Assembly (NCBI RefSeq): GCF_001591365.1
Contig: NZ_BCUT01000009.1
Location: 1-64,000, forward strand
DNA: 64,000 bases
Reading direction: 5' to 3'
Origin: Variovorax paradoxus NBRC 15149
GTDB taxonomy: Bacteria > Pseudomonadota > Gammaproteobacteria > Burkholderiales > Burkholderiaceae_C
The position numbers were made by a program, and so were the translations under genes. This document shows, in pieces, positions 20,113-29,406 of the stretch (positions are counted from its first letter, which is position 1; each line of letters starts with the position of its first letter). Below the pieces are notes generated by a model, which searched no databases, was not told the DNA's origin, and saw nothing but the letters and a program-made list of their open reading frames with translations.

Positions 20113-20685
20113 ATGATAGGCAAACTCACCGGCGTATTGGCCGAGCGCAACCCACCGCAGGTGGTGGTGGACTGCAATGGCGTCGGTTACGAGGTCGATG
20201 TGCCGATGAGCACGTTCTACAACCTGCCCGGCACCGGGGAGCGCGTTTCGCTGCTCACGCACTTCGTGGTGCGCGAGGACGCGCAGATTCTCTACGGTTT
20301 CGGCACCGCCGAGGAGCGTGCGGCCTTTAGGCAACTCATCAAGATCAGCGGCGTGGGCCCGCGCACCGCGCTCGGCCTGCTGTCGGGCATGAGCGTGGGC
20401 GAGCTGGCGCAGGCGATCACCACGCAGGAGCTCGGCCGGCTCGTGAAGATCCCAGGCATCGGCAAGAAGACCGCCGAGCGGCTGCTGCTCGAACTCAAGG
20501 GCAAGCTGGGCGCCGACATCGGCCTGCCCGCCCATGCCGCCACCGACGCGCAGGCCGACATCCTGCAGGCGCTGGTTGCGCTGGGCTACAGCGACAAGGA
20601 AGCCGCGCTGGCGCTCAAGGCGCTGCCCAAGGACGCGACGGTGAGCGAGGGGATCAAGCTGGCGTTGAAGGCATTGGCGAAATAA
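20113..20685 (+). CDS. ruvA: Holliday junction DNA helicase subunit RuvA
   Basis: 190 residues in three domains: the N-terminal OB barrel (MIGKLTGVLAERNPPQVVVD), tandem helix-hairpin-helix motifs (ISGVGPRTALGLLSG, IPGIGKKTAERLLLELKGKL) and the mobile domain III that activates RuvB. Usually ruvB follows at once; here it starts 6.6 kb downstream and the genes between run the other way. ruvC is not in the window. Confidence 0.97.
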   Translation: MIGKLTGVLAERNPPQVVVDCNGVGYEVDVPMSTFYNLPGTGERVSLLTHFVVREDAQILYGFGTAEERAAFRQLIKISGVGPRTALGLLSGMSVGELAQAITTQELGRLVKIPGIGKKTAERLLLELKGKLGADIGLPAHAATDAQADILQALVALGYSDKEAALALKALPKDATVSEGIKLALKALAK

Positions 20686-20713
20686 CCGGGCGCGTGCGCG
20701 GCGCCGGACCCGC

Positions 20714-21304
20714 TCAGGGATGGATCTTCTCGCCCTTGGCCAGCATTTCCACGAACTGCGCAATGCGCTTCGCCCGCGTCTCGGGCTTCTTCGCGCCCTG
20801 CGTGCGGAACAGCACCGCATAGCGGTTGCGCGAATCGAGCGTGGCGAAGAAGGCGGCGGCCTTGGGGTTGGCGTCGAGCGCGGCCTGCAGGTCGGGCGGC
20901 ACGCTGGCGATGCTCTGGGCATCGTAGGCCGCGTCCCAGCGGCCGTCGGCGCGGGCGCGCTCCACCTCGGCCAGGCCTGCGGGCTGCATGCGGCCTTCGT
21001 CGATCAGCTTCAGGGCCTTGTCGCGGTTGATCTTCGACCAGGTGCTGCGCGGCGTGCGCGGCGTGAAGCGCTGCAGGAAATACTGCTCGCCGTCGCCCTT
21101 GCGCTGGCCGTCGATCCAGCCGTAGCACAGCGCCACCTCGAGCGCCGCGGGGTGGTCGATGGAGGCGATGCCGCTGGCCTTCTTGGCCATGCGGATCCAC
21201 ACGCCGGCCGCGGTGGCATGGTGGCGCTTGAGCCAGCGCTCCCATGCGGCGGCGCTGGTGCATTCGATGGGCGTGTCGTGCGGAACGCGCTGGCTCGTGC
21301 TCAC
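20714..21304 (-). CDS. YdeI/OmpD-associated family protein
   Basis: 196 residues of the YdeI family (bacteriocin-protection-related, biochemistry unknown). Recognisable by WIRMAKKASGI, CYGWIDGQRK, FTPRTPRSTWSKINRDKA and the C-terminal AKGEKIHP. GTG start overlaps the CdsA-like stop (GTGA). It is the last gene of the lipid block; whether it belongs functionally or just rides along is open. Confidence 0.85.
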   Translation of the reverse strand: MSTSQRVPHDTPIECTSAAAWERWLKRHHATAAGVWIRMAKKASGIASIDHPAALEVALCYGWIDGQRKGDGEQYFLQRFTPRTPRSTWSKINRDKALKLIDEGRMQPAGLAEVERARADGRWDAAYDAQSIASVPPDLQAALDANPKAAAFFATLDSRNRYAVLFRTQGAKKPETRAKRIAQFVEMLAKGEKIHP

Positions 21305-22254
21305 GGCACCCACCAGTAGCGCAAGGCGTGGAAGTAGATCGGCGCCGCGAAGATCACCGAGTCGAGCCGGTCGAGCATGCCGCCGTGGCCTTCGATCATC
21401 GAGCCCCAGTCCTTCACGCCGCGGTCGCGCTTGATGGCCGACATCACGAGCCCGCCGAAGAAGCCCATGAGGCAGATGGTGAGCGCCATCAGCGCGGCCT
21501 GCCAGGGGTTGAACGGCGTGGCCCAGTAGAGCGCCGCGCCCAATGCCGTCGCGCTGGCCACGCCGCCTACCAGGCCTTCCCAGGTCTTGGAAGGCGAGAG
21601 CTCGGGCGCCACCTTGCGCCGGCCGAAGAGCTTGCCCCACACGTACTGCAGCACGTCGCTGCCCTGCACCACGATCACGAGAAACGCGATCAGCAGCAGG
21701 TTACGGCCTTCGAAACCGGGGATCTGCAGCGTGAGCAGCGCGGGCACGTGGCTGATGCAGAACACGCAGACCATCAGGCCCCACTGGATCTTGGAGGTGC
21801 GCTCCAGAAAGCGCTGCGTGTCGCCGCCCACGGCCGCGAGAATCGGCAGCACGAGGAAGGCGTAGACCGGGATGAAGATCGAATAGAGCCCGTACCAGTC
21901 GATCCACACCAAGAAATACTGCACCGGCAGCCCGATGTAGAAAGCCGCCGCAATCGCATGATGGTCGCCGCGCCGGGTGTAGGCCAGGCTGATGAACTCG
22001 CGCAGCGCATAGAACGAGATCAGGTAGAACAGCACGATCACGCCGCCCTTGCCGAACGCGAAGGACAGGCCGATCACCGCGACCATCACCCACCAGGCAT
22101 TGACGCGCGCATTGAGGTTGTCGATCACCGAGTTCGGCTGCCCCGCCGCCACACGCCACTTGAGCAGCGCGCCGATGGCCGAGGCGAGGATCAGCACGCC
22201 GGCCACGCCGCCGAACAACTGCAGCGTGGTCTGGGTGGAAGCGGAGATGTTCAT
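21301..22254 (-). CDS. CdsA-like phosphatidate cytidylyltransferase (YnbB-like)
   Basis: 317 residues, about eight membrane helices. It carries the CdsA signature SAIKRDRGVKDWGSMIEGHGGMLDRLDS (read as 20-residue core KRDRGVKDWGSMIEGHGG) and SPSKTWEGLVGG, so it should make CDP-diacylglycerol from phosphatidate and CTP. It sits in an operon with acyltransferase and CDP-alcohol phosphatidyltransferase genes, and is probably not the housekeeping cdsA, which normally lies in the frr-uppS-dxr-bamA region. Both ends overlap neighbours (ATGA, GTGA). Confidence 0.9.
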   Translation of the reverse strand: MNISASTQTTLQLFGGVAGVLILASAIGALLKWRVAAGQPNSVIDNLNARVNAWWVMVAVIGLSFAFGKGGVIVLFYLISFYALREFISLAYTRRGDHHAIAAAFYIGLPVQYFLVWIDWYGLYSIFIPVYAFLVLPILAAVGGDTQRFLERTSKIQWGLMVCVFCISHVPALLTLQIPGFEGRNLLLIAFLVIVVQGSDVLQYVWGKLFGRRKVAPELSPSKTWEGLVGGVASATALGAALYWATPFNPWQAALMALTICLMGFFGGLVMSAIKRDRGVKDWGSMIEGHGGMLDRLDSVIFAAPIYFHALRYWWVP

Positions 22255-22982
22255 GGCGTTGCTGTTGCTGCTGCTGCTTTTTCTTGTTCGGGCAGGCGGT
22301 CGTACTCGGGCCGCAGGTCGAGCATGGCGGCGCGCGCGCGGGCGATGAAGGCATTCTTGTCTTCGCCTTCTTCGAGCCGGATCGGCGTGCCGTATCGCAC
22401 CGTGCAGGCCAGCGGAATCGGCACCAGCGTGCCCTTGGGCAGCACGCGCTTGAGGTTCTCGATCCACACCGGCACCAGCCGCACATTGGGGCAGGCGCGC
22501 GCCAGGTGATAGAGGCCGCTCTTGAGCGGCAGCAGGATCTCGTCGCCGGTGTTGCGCGTGCCCTCGGGGAACATGATGAGCGAGTCGCCGCCGTCCAGCG
22601 CCTCCTTCATCTGCTCGACCGGGTTCTCGCCCTGGCCCGAGCCGTCGCGCCGGATCATGAGCGCGTTGAACACGTCGGCGCCGATGAACTGGCGCAGCCT
22701 GGAAGCCATCCAGTAGTCCTGCCCGGCCACCGGCCGCGTGAGCGCGCGCAGGTCGGGCGGCAGCGTGGCCCACAGCAGCACGAAGTCGCCGTGGCTCGTG
22801 TGGTTGGCGAAGTAGAGCGTCTGCTCGGCCTTGGGCGTGGTGCCGCTCCAGATGGCGCGCACGCCGGTCAGGAGGCCGGCCGCGCCGATGATGAGCTTGC
22901 CCGCGACCACGGCCAGCGCGCGGCGCAGCACCGTGCTTTCGGGGCGGCGGTCTTTTTTGTTGTTGTGGTCTTCTTCGGTCAA
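22251..22982 (-). CDS. 1-acylglycerol-3-phosphate acyltransferase (PlsC-like)
   Basis: 243 residues. Catalytic NHTSHGD (HX4D) and FPEGTRNTG (motif III) mark the LPLAT family that acylates lysophosphatidate to phosphatidate. No ATG lies near the expected start; TTG at 22982 overlaps the preceding stop (TTGA), the same device as at rlpA. In the block it supplies phosphatidate to the CdsA-like enzyme encoded next. This piece has no counterpart in E. coli ynbABCD. Confidence 0.87.
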   Translation of the reverse strand: MTEEDHNNKKDRRPESTVLRRALAVVAGKLIIGAAGLLTGVRAIWSGTTPKAEQTLYFANHTSHGDFVLLWATLPPDLRALTRPVAGQDYWMASRLRQFIGADVFNALMIRRDGSGQGENPVEQMKEALDGGDSLIMFPEGTRNTGDEILLPLKSGLYHLARACPNVRLVPVWIENLKRVLPKGTLVPIPLACTVRYGTPIRLEEGEDKNAFIARARAAMLDLRPEYDRLPEQEKAAAATATP

Positions 22983-23419
22983 GAGAAATCCTGTGTCATC
23001 AAGGCAAGAAGAAACATCGCGCTCTGGCAGGCGACCACGATGGCATGCCGCTGCATGAGCTGGCGCGTGCCCTGCACGCGGTCCTCGAGCGAACGCAGCG
23101 CCTTCGACGCTTCGGCGTTGCGAAGGCCGAGCCGGTCGAGCGCGGTGTCGAGCGCGTCCAGCGAGGCGATGGCGCCGCGCGCCAGGTCGGCGAACAGCGC
23201 CTGGTCCAAGCGCAGCCTGAACGCGAAATAGCGCTCCAGCGCACCCAGCACCAGTACCGCGCCAAACCCCATGGCGGCCGTGCTTGACAGCGAGCGCAGC
23301 GTGAGCGCGAGCACCAGCGCCGCGATGCATGTGAGCGCAAAGCCCCATGCCGCCAGCACCGCCGCGGCACGCAGCAGCGCGGCGAGCGATGCGCAGGTGG
23401 CGCGTTCGTCGTCAGTCAT
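22979..23419 (-). CDS. Small membrane protein in the lipid block
   Basis: 146 residues, not recognised. Two or three hydrophobic helices (about 18-40, 48-65 and a C-terminal one near 130-143) flank a helical, charged central segment with LDALDTALDRLGLRNAEASK. No cysteine or metal motif stands out. It overlaps its upstream neighbour by 8 bases and its downstream neighbour by 4. It could be a scaffold or regulatory subunit for the surrounding membrane enzymes. Confidence 0.75.
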   Translation of the reverse strand: MTDDERATCASLAALLRAAAVLAAWGFALTCIAALVLALTLRSLSSTAAMGFGAVLVLGALERYFAFRLRLDQALFADLARGAIASLDALDTALDRLGLRNAEASKALRSLEDRVQGTRQLMQRHAIVVACQSAMFLLALMTQDFS

Positions 23420-24761
23420 GGGGTGGTGCTCCCGAAGCGGCGGTGCCCAATGGCGCGAGCGATATCCGCCACGCCGGCCGCAGCACGACCTGCGGACGCG
23501 CAAGCCGCACGGCGTCCTCGGCCTGCGCCAGTCCGCCCATCGCGCCATAGCGGCCCAGCCAGGCGATCACGACGGCGGCGCTACGCGAAAAGCCCAGCGC
23601 GCAGCACACCCAAACGGCCGCGCCGTCGGCATTGCGGCGCTGCCCTTCGATGACCGCGGCCGCGCGCTGCAGGCGCACGGTCGGCGGCACGGTCAGGTCG
23701 AGCATCGGCACGCAGCGCGCATGCGGCACGCCGGCCGGCATCTGCAGTTCGGCGCACAGGCTCACCAGCCGAGGCCGGCCGGCGGCGATCCATTCGGCGC
23801 GCGTGGGCCGCCGCCCGAGCAGCAGGCCCGGCACCACTTCGACGAAGGCCGGCAGCTTGCGCGTCCAGAGCCATGCGTTGACGGCTGCGCCGATCCGATA
23901 GGGCGCGAGCAGCCAACGCGCCGCCCAGCCCATGCGGCCTTGGCCGTCCATCTGGAAGCCGCGGGCACCGAAGCCGACGTAGTTGAGCGCCACCAGCGCC
24001 AGCGAGGCCGAAGGCCAGGCGAGCCACAGCGCAACGCCGCCCAGCTGCATGGCCACTGCGAGGAACAGTGCCGCACCCACGGCGTAGAAACCCGCGAGCT
24101 TCCAGCGCTGCGCATCGCGCGTGCAGCGCCAGGCGCGCGGCATCGAAACCGTGCGCTCCAGCGGCCAAAGCCACACGCAGAACAGCCCGAGCAGCGCGCC
24201 GGTCGGGATGTCGATGAAATGGTGCTGCCAGGTCGTGAGCACCGAGGCGCAGATCGCGAACGCCCACACATGCAGCACCAGCCTGGCCCATGCGGCGCGC
24301 AGGAACTGCCGATACCAGTCCCACAGGATCACCGCCAGCGCGATGTGCAGCGACGGCGCCTGGTTGTAGGGCTGGTCGAAGCCGCGCAGCGCGTTGAACA
24401 GGAAGGCCGGTGCGCCCTCGACCGCCGGCTGGCCGAAGCTGAAATGCAGCGGCCAGATGACGAAGCAGGTGCAGGCGATGAGCGTTGCGCTCACCAGCCG
24501 CAGCGCGTGCCGGTCGAGCGTGTGCCTGCTGCGCGCCAGGAAGAGCGAGAGCGCGTAGAAGACGTTGATCGTCCAGTACGGAAAGATCGTCCAGGCCCAG
24601 AACGGCAGCTGCCGCTCCCACTCGAAGGCCATCGAGGGCACCTGCGCGCGCGTGGTGGCCCACCAGTTGGCCAGGCCGTAGGTCGCATAGAACAGCGGTC
24701 CCAGGAACACGAGCCAGGCGGCTGCGCGCTTCCAGGGCCGGTGTGCGGGCGGGGGTTTCAT
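23412..24761 (-). CDS. PAP2 / dual-specificity phosphatase fusion (YnbD-like)
   Basis: 449 residues. The N-terminal two thirds is a multi-helix PAP2 domain with QAPSLHIAL and HHFIDIPTG (second and third PAP2 motifs). The C-terminal 150 residues form a dual-specificity phosphatase domain with the nucleophile loop CALGFSRS (CX5R), the usual His before Cys being Cys. The two phosphatases suggest removal of phosphate from a phosphatidyl-headgroup phosphate, as PTPMT1-like enzymes do for PGP; that is inference. Confidence 0.87.
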   Translation of the reverse strand: MKPPPAHRPWKRAAAWLVFLGPLFYATYGLANWWATTRAQVPSMAFEWERQLPFWAWTIFPYWTINVFYALSLFLARSRHTLDRHALRLVSATLIACTCFVIWPLHFSFGQPAVEGAPAFLFNALRGFDQPYNQAPSLHIALAVILWDWYRQFLRAAWARLVLHVWAFAICASVLTTWQHHFIDIPTGALLGLFCVWLWPLERTVSMPRAWRCTRDAQRWKLAGFYAVGAALFLAVAMQLGGVALWLAWPSASLALVALNYVGFGARGFQMDGQGRMGWAARWLLAPYRIGAAVNAWLWTRKLPAFVEVVPGLLLGRRPTRAEWIAAGRPRLVSLCAELQMPAGVPHARCVPMLDLTVPPTVRLQRAAAVIEGQRRNADGAAVWVCCALGFSRSAAVVIAWLGRYGAMGGLAQAEDAVRLARPQVVLRPAWRISLAPLGTAASGAPPHD

Positions 24762-24780
24762 CTGGTGCGCGGCCCGTGGC

Positions 24781-26553
24781 TCACGCGACCCTCACCGCGA
24801 GCGAGACGGTGAAGATGCCCCATTCGTCGATGCGCTGGTCGATCTTGCGGAAGCCCGCTTCCTCCACCAGCTGGTCCATCTCGGCCTGCGTGCGGCGGCG
24901 CATCACCCAGGCTTCTCCCTGGCGGTGGCTGGTGAGCGCGCGCGCAATCATCTCGAGCTGCGGATGCCAGGGCTGGCCGGTGTAGACCAGGTAGCCGCGG
25001 TCTTCCACCGCATCGCCGACGCCCGCGAGCGAGCGCCGCACCATTTCGTTGTCGGGGAACAGCTCGTAGAGGCCCGACACCACCGCCAGCGTGGGGCGCG
25101 GCGTCACGGTGGCCAGGCTGATGCGGTCGAAGGCGTCGGCCTGCACGAACTGCGCCACGTCTTCCAGGCCCTTCTCGGCGATGAGCGCGCGGCCGTCGCG
25201 CACGTTGATGTCGCTGTAGTCGCGCAGCAGGATCGAGCTGGCCTTGACGGGGCTCGCAAGCACCGCGTCGAGCACGTAGCGGCCATGGCCGGCCGCGATG
25301 TCCATCACGCGCACTTCGCGGTGCATCTCGGCCAGGCGCTCCATGGCGATGCGGATCAGCTCCTCGACGTGGATCTTGCGCTGCCTGATGCCGCGCCAGC
25401 CGATCGACTCCAGGTAGGTCTTGTCGACGGAGCGGCCCAGCGCGCCCTTGCCCTTCGGCTCGTTGCGGTAGACGTAGTCGAGCGTGCTGCCCGAATCGAA
25501 GCCGGTGTCGTGCCCGAGCTTCACGCCGCGCGAGAGCACACCCCCCAGGCGCAGGCCGGCGCGCGTCATGCCCCAGTAGGCGCCGCGCAGCGAGAGCGGC
25601 GCCAGCGGCTCGGCCAGCGCACGCGACTCGTCGGCGGTGTTGCCAGCCAGGTGCGCGGCGCGCAGGTCGACCGGCGCGGGCGGCTGGTCGAACAGCTGCA
25701 GGATGAATTCGCGGATCGCCTGCACGGCCGGCGCGCGGTCCTTCTCGCCCAGCGTGTCGTGGAAGAAGCCCGGCAGCTCGAGCTTTGTCTTGACGGCGCT
25801 GCCCAGCCGCTCGAAGAACTGGTGCTGCGGCTTGTGGTGCACCACCCAGTCCGATCCCGAGATCAGCAGCTGCACCGGCAGCGTGATGGCGTTGGCGTCG
25901 GCCACCACGCGGTCGGCGGCTTCGTAGAGGCCGAGCAGGATGTTGACCGCGATCGGCCGCGAGATCAGCGGATCGCTCTCGTAGCTTGCGATGCGCTCGG
26001 GGTCGTGCGTGAGGAACTTCGCCTTCACATAGCTGTTGACGAAGAACAGGCCGCGCAGCTTGTGCATCAGCCCGAGCCCGGCGCGTGCAAAGGGCACGTA
26101 GAGCTTCACCTTGAAGGCCGGCGAGGCCAGCGTGAGCCCGCGCACCTTGGGCGCGTAGTCGTGCGCCCAGGTGGAGACCAGCACGGCACCCACGCTCTGC
26201 GCGATCACGTGGACGTCGTGCTCCGCCACGCCGTGCGCACTGCCGATGTGCTGGACGAAGGTCTGCACGTCGCGCACCGAGGTGGCAAAGCTCGGGCTGT
26301 AGCCGCGCTGGCCCGGCGAGCGGCCGTGGCCGCGCGCGTCCCAGGCGAAGAAGTCGAAGTCGGGCAGGTCGAGCTCGTCGACCAGGTGCGCCATGCGCGC
26401 CCCGTGCTCGTGGCCGCGGTGGAACAGCACGATGGCGCCGCGCCGTGCGCCGCCCGTGGCCGGCCAGTGCCGGTAGAAGAGCGATTCGCCGTCGTGCGTG
26501 CGGAACTGGCGCTCCTGCGGACTGCGTTGTGGATGGGTGCTTGTATCGGTCAT
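24781..26553 (-). CDS. Alpha/beta hydrolase - SAM methyltransferase fusion (YnbC-like)
   Basis: About 590 residues. Residues 1-300 are an alpha/beta hydrolase of lysophospholipase type: HRGHEHGARM (oxyanion side), nucleophile loop AQSVGA, and the late His in FFHDTLGEKD. Residues 340-590 hold a class I methyltransferase with motif I VMDIAAGHGRYVL. An ATG at 26574 would add seven residues. The same fusion is E. coli YnbC. Likely edits acyl chains or headgroup; the substrate is unknown. Confidence 0.87.
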   Translation of the reverse strand: MTDTSTHPQRSPQERQFRTHDGESLFYRHWPATGGARRGAIVLFHRGHEHGARMAHLVDELDLPDFDFFAWDARGHGRSPGQRGYSPSFATSVRDVQTFVQHIGSAHGVAEHDVHVIAQSVGAVLVSTWAHDYAPKVRGLTLASPAFKVKLYVPFARAGLGLMHKLRGLFFVNSYVKAKFLTHDPERIASYESDPLISRPIAVNILLGLYEAADRVVADANAITLPVQLLISGSDWVVHHKPQHQFFERLGSAVKTKLELPGFFHDTLGEKDRAPAVQAIREFILQLFDQPPAPVDLRAAHLAGNTADESRALAEPLAPLSLRGAYWGMTRAGLRLGGVLSRGVKLGHDTGFDSGSTLDYVYRNEPKGKGALGRSVDKTYLESIGWRGIRQRKIHVEELIRIAMERLAEMHREVRVMDIAAGHGRYVLDAVLASPVKASSILLRDYSDINVRDGRALIAEKGLEDVAQFVQADAFDRISLATVTPRPTLAVVSGLYELFPDNEMVRRSLAGVGDAVEDRGYLVYTGQPWHPQLEMIARALTSHRQGEAWVMRRRTQAEMDQLVEEAGFRKIDQRIDEWGIFTVSLAVRVA

Positions 26554-26596
26554 CGGATCCCTGTCGCTATTCATATGTTTGTTCGTCGTGTGCGGT

Positions 26597-27199
26597 CTAC
26601 GCCGCCTCGGCCAGTGCGCGGCGCACGCGGTTGGCCACCGTCCAGGCCACGAGCGCCGCGGCCAGCGGCATCAGCCATGCCGCCCAGCCCGGCAGCGGCC
26701 AGCCCAGCGCCACATAGAGACCGAGCGCGCCGAACACGAAGGCGCGGTCGCTCTTGCCGAGCGGCCCGTCGTAGCGGCGCGAGGCACCTACCGTGGAGCC
26801 CAGCGCACCCGCGAATTCGCTCAGCCCCGCGAGCACGATCACCGTGCCGACCCAGAACGGGCTGAACGGCGGCACCAGCGCGAACGGAAGGTACAGCGCG
26901 GCGTCGGACACCACGTCGGTCAGTTCGTTGAGGAAGGCGCCGAGCCGGCTTTGCTGGCCGTGCTCGCGCGCCAGCATGCCGTCGATCGCGTTGAACGCCA
27001 TGCGCACGAACATCCAGGCCGGGATCAGCCCGAAGGCGGCCGGCGACGGCGCCGCAAAGAAAAGCCAGAGCCCGAGGGCGACCGAAACCACGCACGCGGC
27101 CAGCGTGACCTGGTTCGCGGTGACGCCCCAGGCATGCAGGCGCCCCACGAGCGGCCGCAGCAGGCCCTGGAACCGGGGTTTCAGTTCGTAGATCGACAC
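26597..27199 (-). CDS. CDP-alcohol phosphatidyltransferase (YnbA-like)
   Basis: 200 residues, six membrane helices. The family motif is present but altered: N70-x2-D73-G74-x2-A77-R78-x8-G87-x3-N91-x3-D95, so the first and third aspartates, metal ligands in characterised members, are Asn. D99 follows four residues on. It should transfer a phosphatidyl group from CDP-diacylglycerol to an alcohol, acceptor unknown. First gene of the lipid block, divergent from ruvB with 86 bases between starts. Confidence 0.88.
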   Translation of the reverse strand: MSIYELKPRFQGLLRPLVGRLHAWGVTANQVTLAACVVSVALGLWLFFAAPSPAAFGLIPAWMFVRMAFNAIDGMLAREHGQQSRLGAFLNELTDVVSDAALYLPFALVPPFSPFWVGTVIVLAGLSEFAGALGSTVGASRRYDGPLGKSDRAFVFGALGLYVALGWPLPGWAAWLMPLAAALVAWTVANRVRRALAEAA

Positions 27200-27285
27200 G
27201 TGCCGGCTTCCCCTCGTTTGTTATATGGCCGAAGCATTCTGCCAGTGTGGCAGGCACTAAACTTGCCCTTGCAGCCTCTCATTCC

Positions 27286-28350
<1,065 letters not shown>

Positions 28351-28356
28351 CGACCC

Positions 28357-29316
28357 ATGCATACCCATGACCTGAGTGCCTGGCAGCACGACCATCATTT
28401 CGGCGCAGGCAACGAATCGGCCGAGCGCAGCACCCGCCTCGTGATGTGGATCACCGCCGCGATGATGGTGGTCGAGATCGGCGCCGGCTGGTGGTTCAAC
28501 TCCATGGCGCTGCTGGCCGACGGCTGGCACATGAGCTCGCATGCGCTGGCCATCGGCCTGAGCGCCTTCGCCTATGCGGCGGCGCGGCGCTATGCACGCG
28601 ATCCGCGCTTTGCCTTCGGCACCTGGAAGATCGAGGTGCTGGGCGGCTTTGCGAGCGCGCTGATGCTGCTCGGCGTTGCGGCGCTGATGGTGGTGGGCTC
28701 GATCGAGCGGCTTCTCTCGCCCTCGGTCATCCTCTACCGCGAAGCCGTGGCGGTGGCCGTGCTCGGGCTGGTGATCAACCTGGTCTGCGCACGGCTGCTG
28801 GGATCGGCGCACCACCACGGGCATGGGCACGGCCATCGCCATGACGCGCACCATCACCACGACCACCATGGCCACGCGCACGGCCACGACCTGAACCTGC
28901 GCTCCGCCTACCTGCACGTGGTGGCCGATGCCGCCACCTCGGTGCTGGCCATCGGCGCGCTGCTCGGCGGCTGGTTCTTCGGCTGGTCCTGGCTCGACCC
29001 GGTGATGGGCATCGTCGGCGCGGTGCTGGTGGCCGTGTGGGCCAAGGGCCTGCTCAAGGAAACCGGCAAGGTGCTGCTCGACCGAGAGATGGACCACCCC
29101 GTGACGGCCGAGATCCGCGAAGGCGTCGAAACGATGCTCGCCGATTCGGAAACCCGCGTGGCCGACCTGCACGTGTGGCGCGTGGGCCGCGAGGCCTATG
29201 CCTGCGCGCTCACGGTGGTGACGCATTCGCCCACGCTCACGGCGGACGAGGTGCGGGCCTGCTTCTCGATGCACGAGGAGATCCGGCACTCGACGGTGGA
29301 AATCCAGCGCTGCTGA
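28357..29316 (+). CDS. dmeF: CDF family Co/Ni efflux transporter DmeF
   Basis: 319 residues, six helices, and a His-rich cytoplasmic loop between helices 4 and 5 (28810-28890, about 17 His within 30 residues). ALLADGWHMSSHALAIG and LHVVADAATSVLA carry the metal-site residues. N-terminus MHTHDLSAWQHDHHF is typical of DmeF, which exports cobalt and nickel. It follows ruvB closely without a dmeR regulator nearby. Confidence 0.92.
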   Translation: MHTHDLSAWQHDHHFGAGNESAERSTRLVMWITAAMMVVEIGAGWWFNSMALLADGWHMSSHALAIGLSAFAYAAARRYARDPRFAFGTWKIEVLGGFASALMLLGVAALMVVGSIERLLSPSVILYREAVAVAVLGLVINLVCARLLGSAHHHGHGHGHRHDAHHHHDHHGHAHGHDLNLRSAYLHVVADAATSVLAIGALLGGWFFGWSWLDPVMGIVGAVLVAVWAKGLLKETGKVLLDREMDHPVTAEIREGVETMLADSETRVADLHVWRVGREAYACALTVVTHSPTLTADEVRACFSMHEEIRHSTVEIQRC

Positions 29317-29406
29317 GGACGCCGCCCGAAGCGCGGGCTTCGGCGTCACCGATATGTCACGGGACCGCCATCGCCCGGTCACGCGTTGGTGGGAGCCTAC
29401 CCGTCC

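Noticed and set aside
28810..28890. CAC/CAT tandem repeat
   Set aside because: It encodes the His-rich metal loop of DmeF, not a non-coding repeat.
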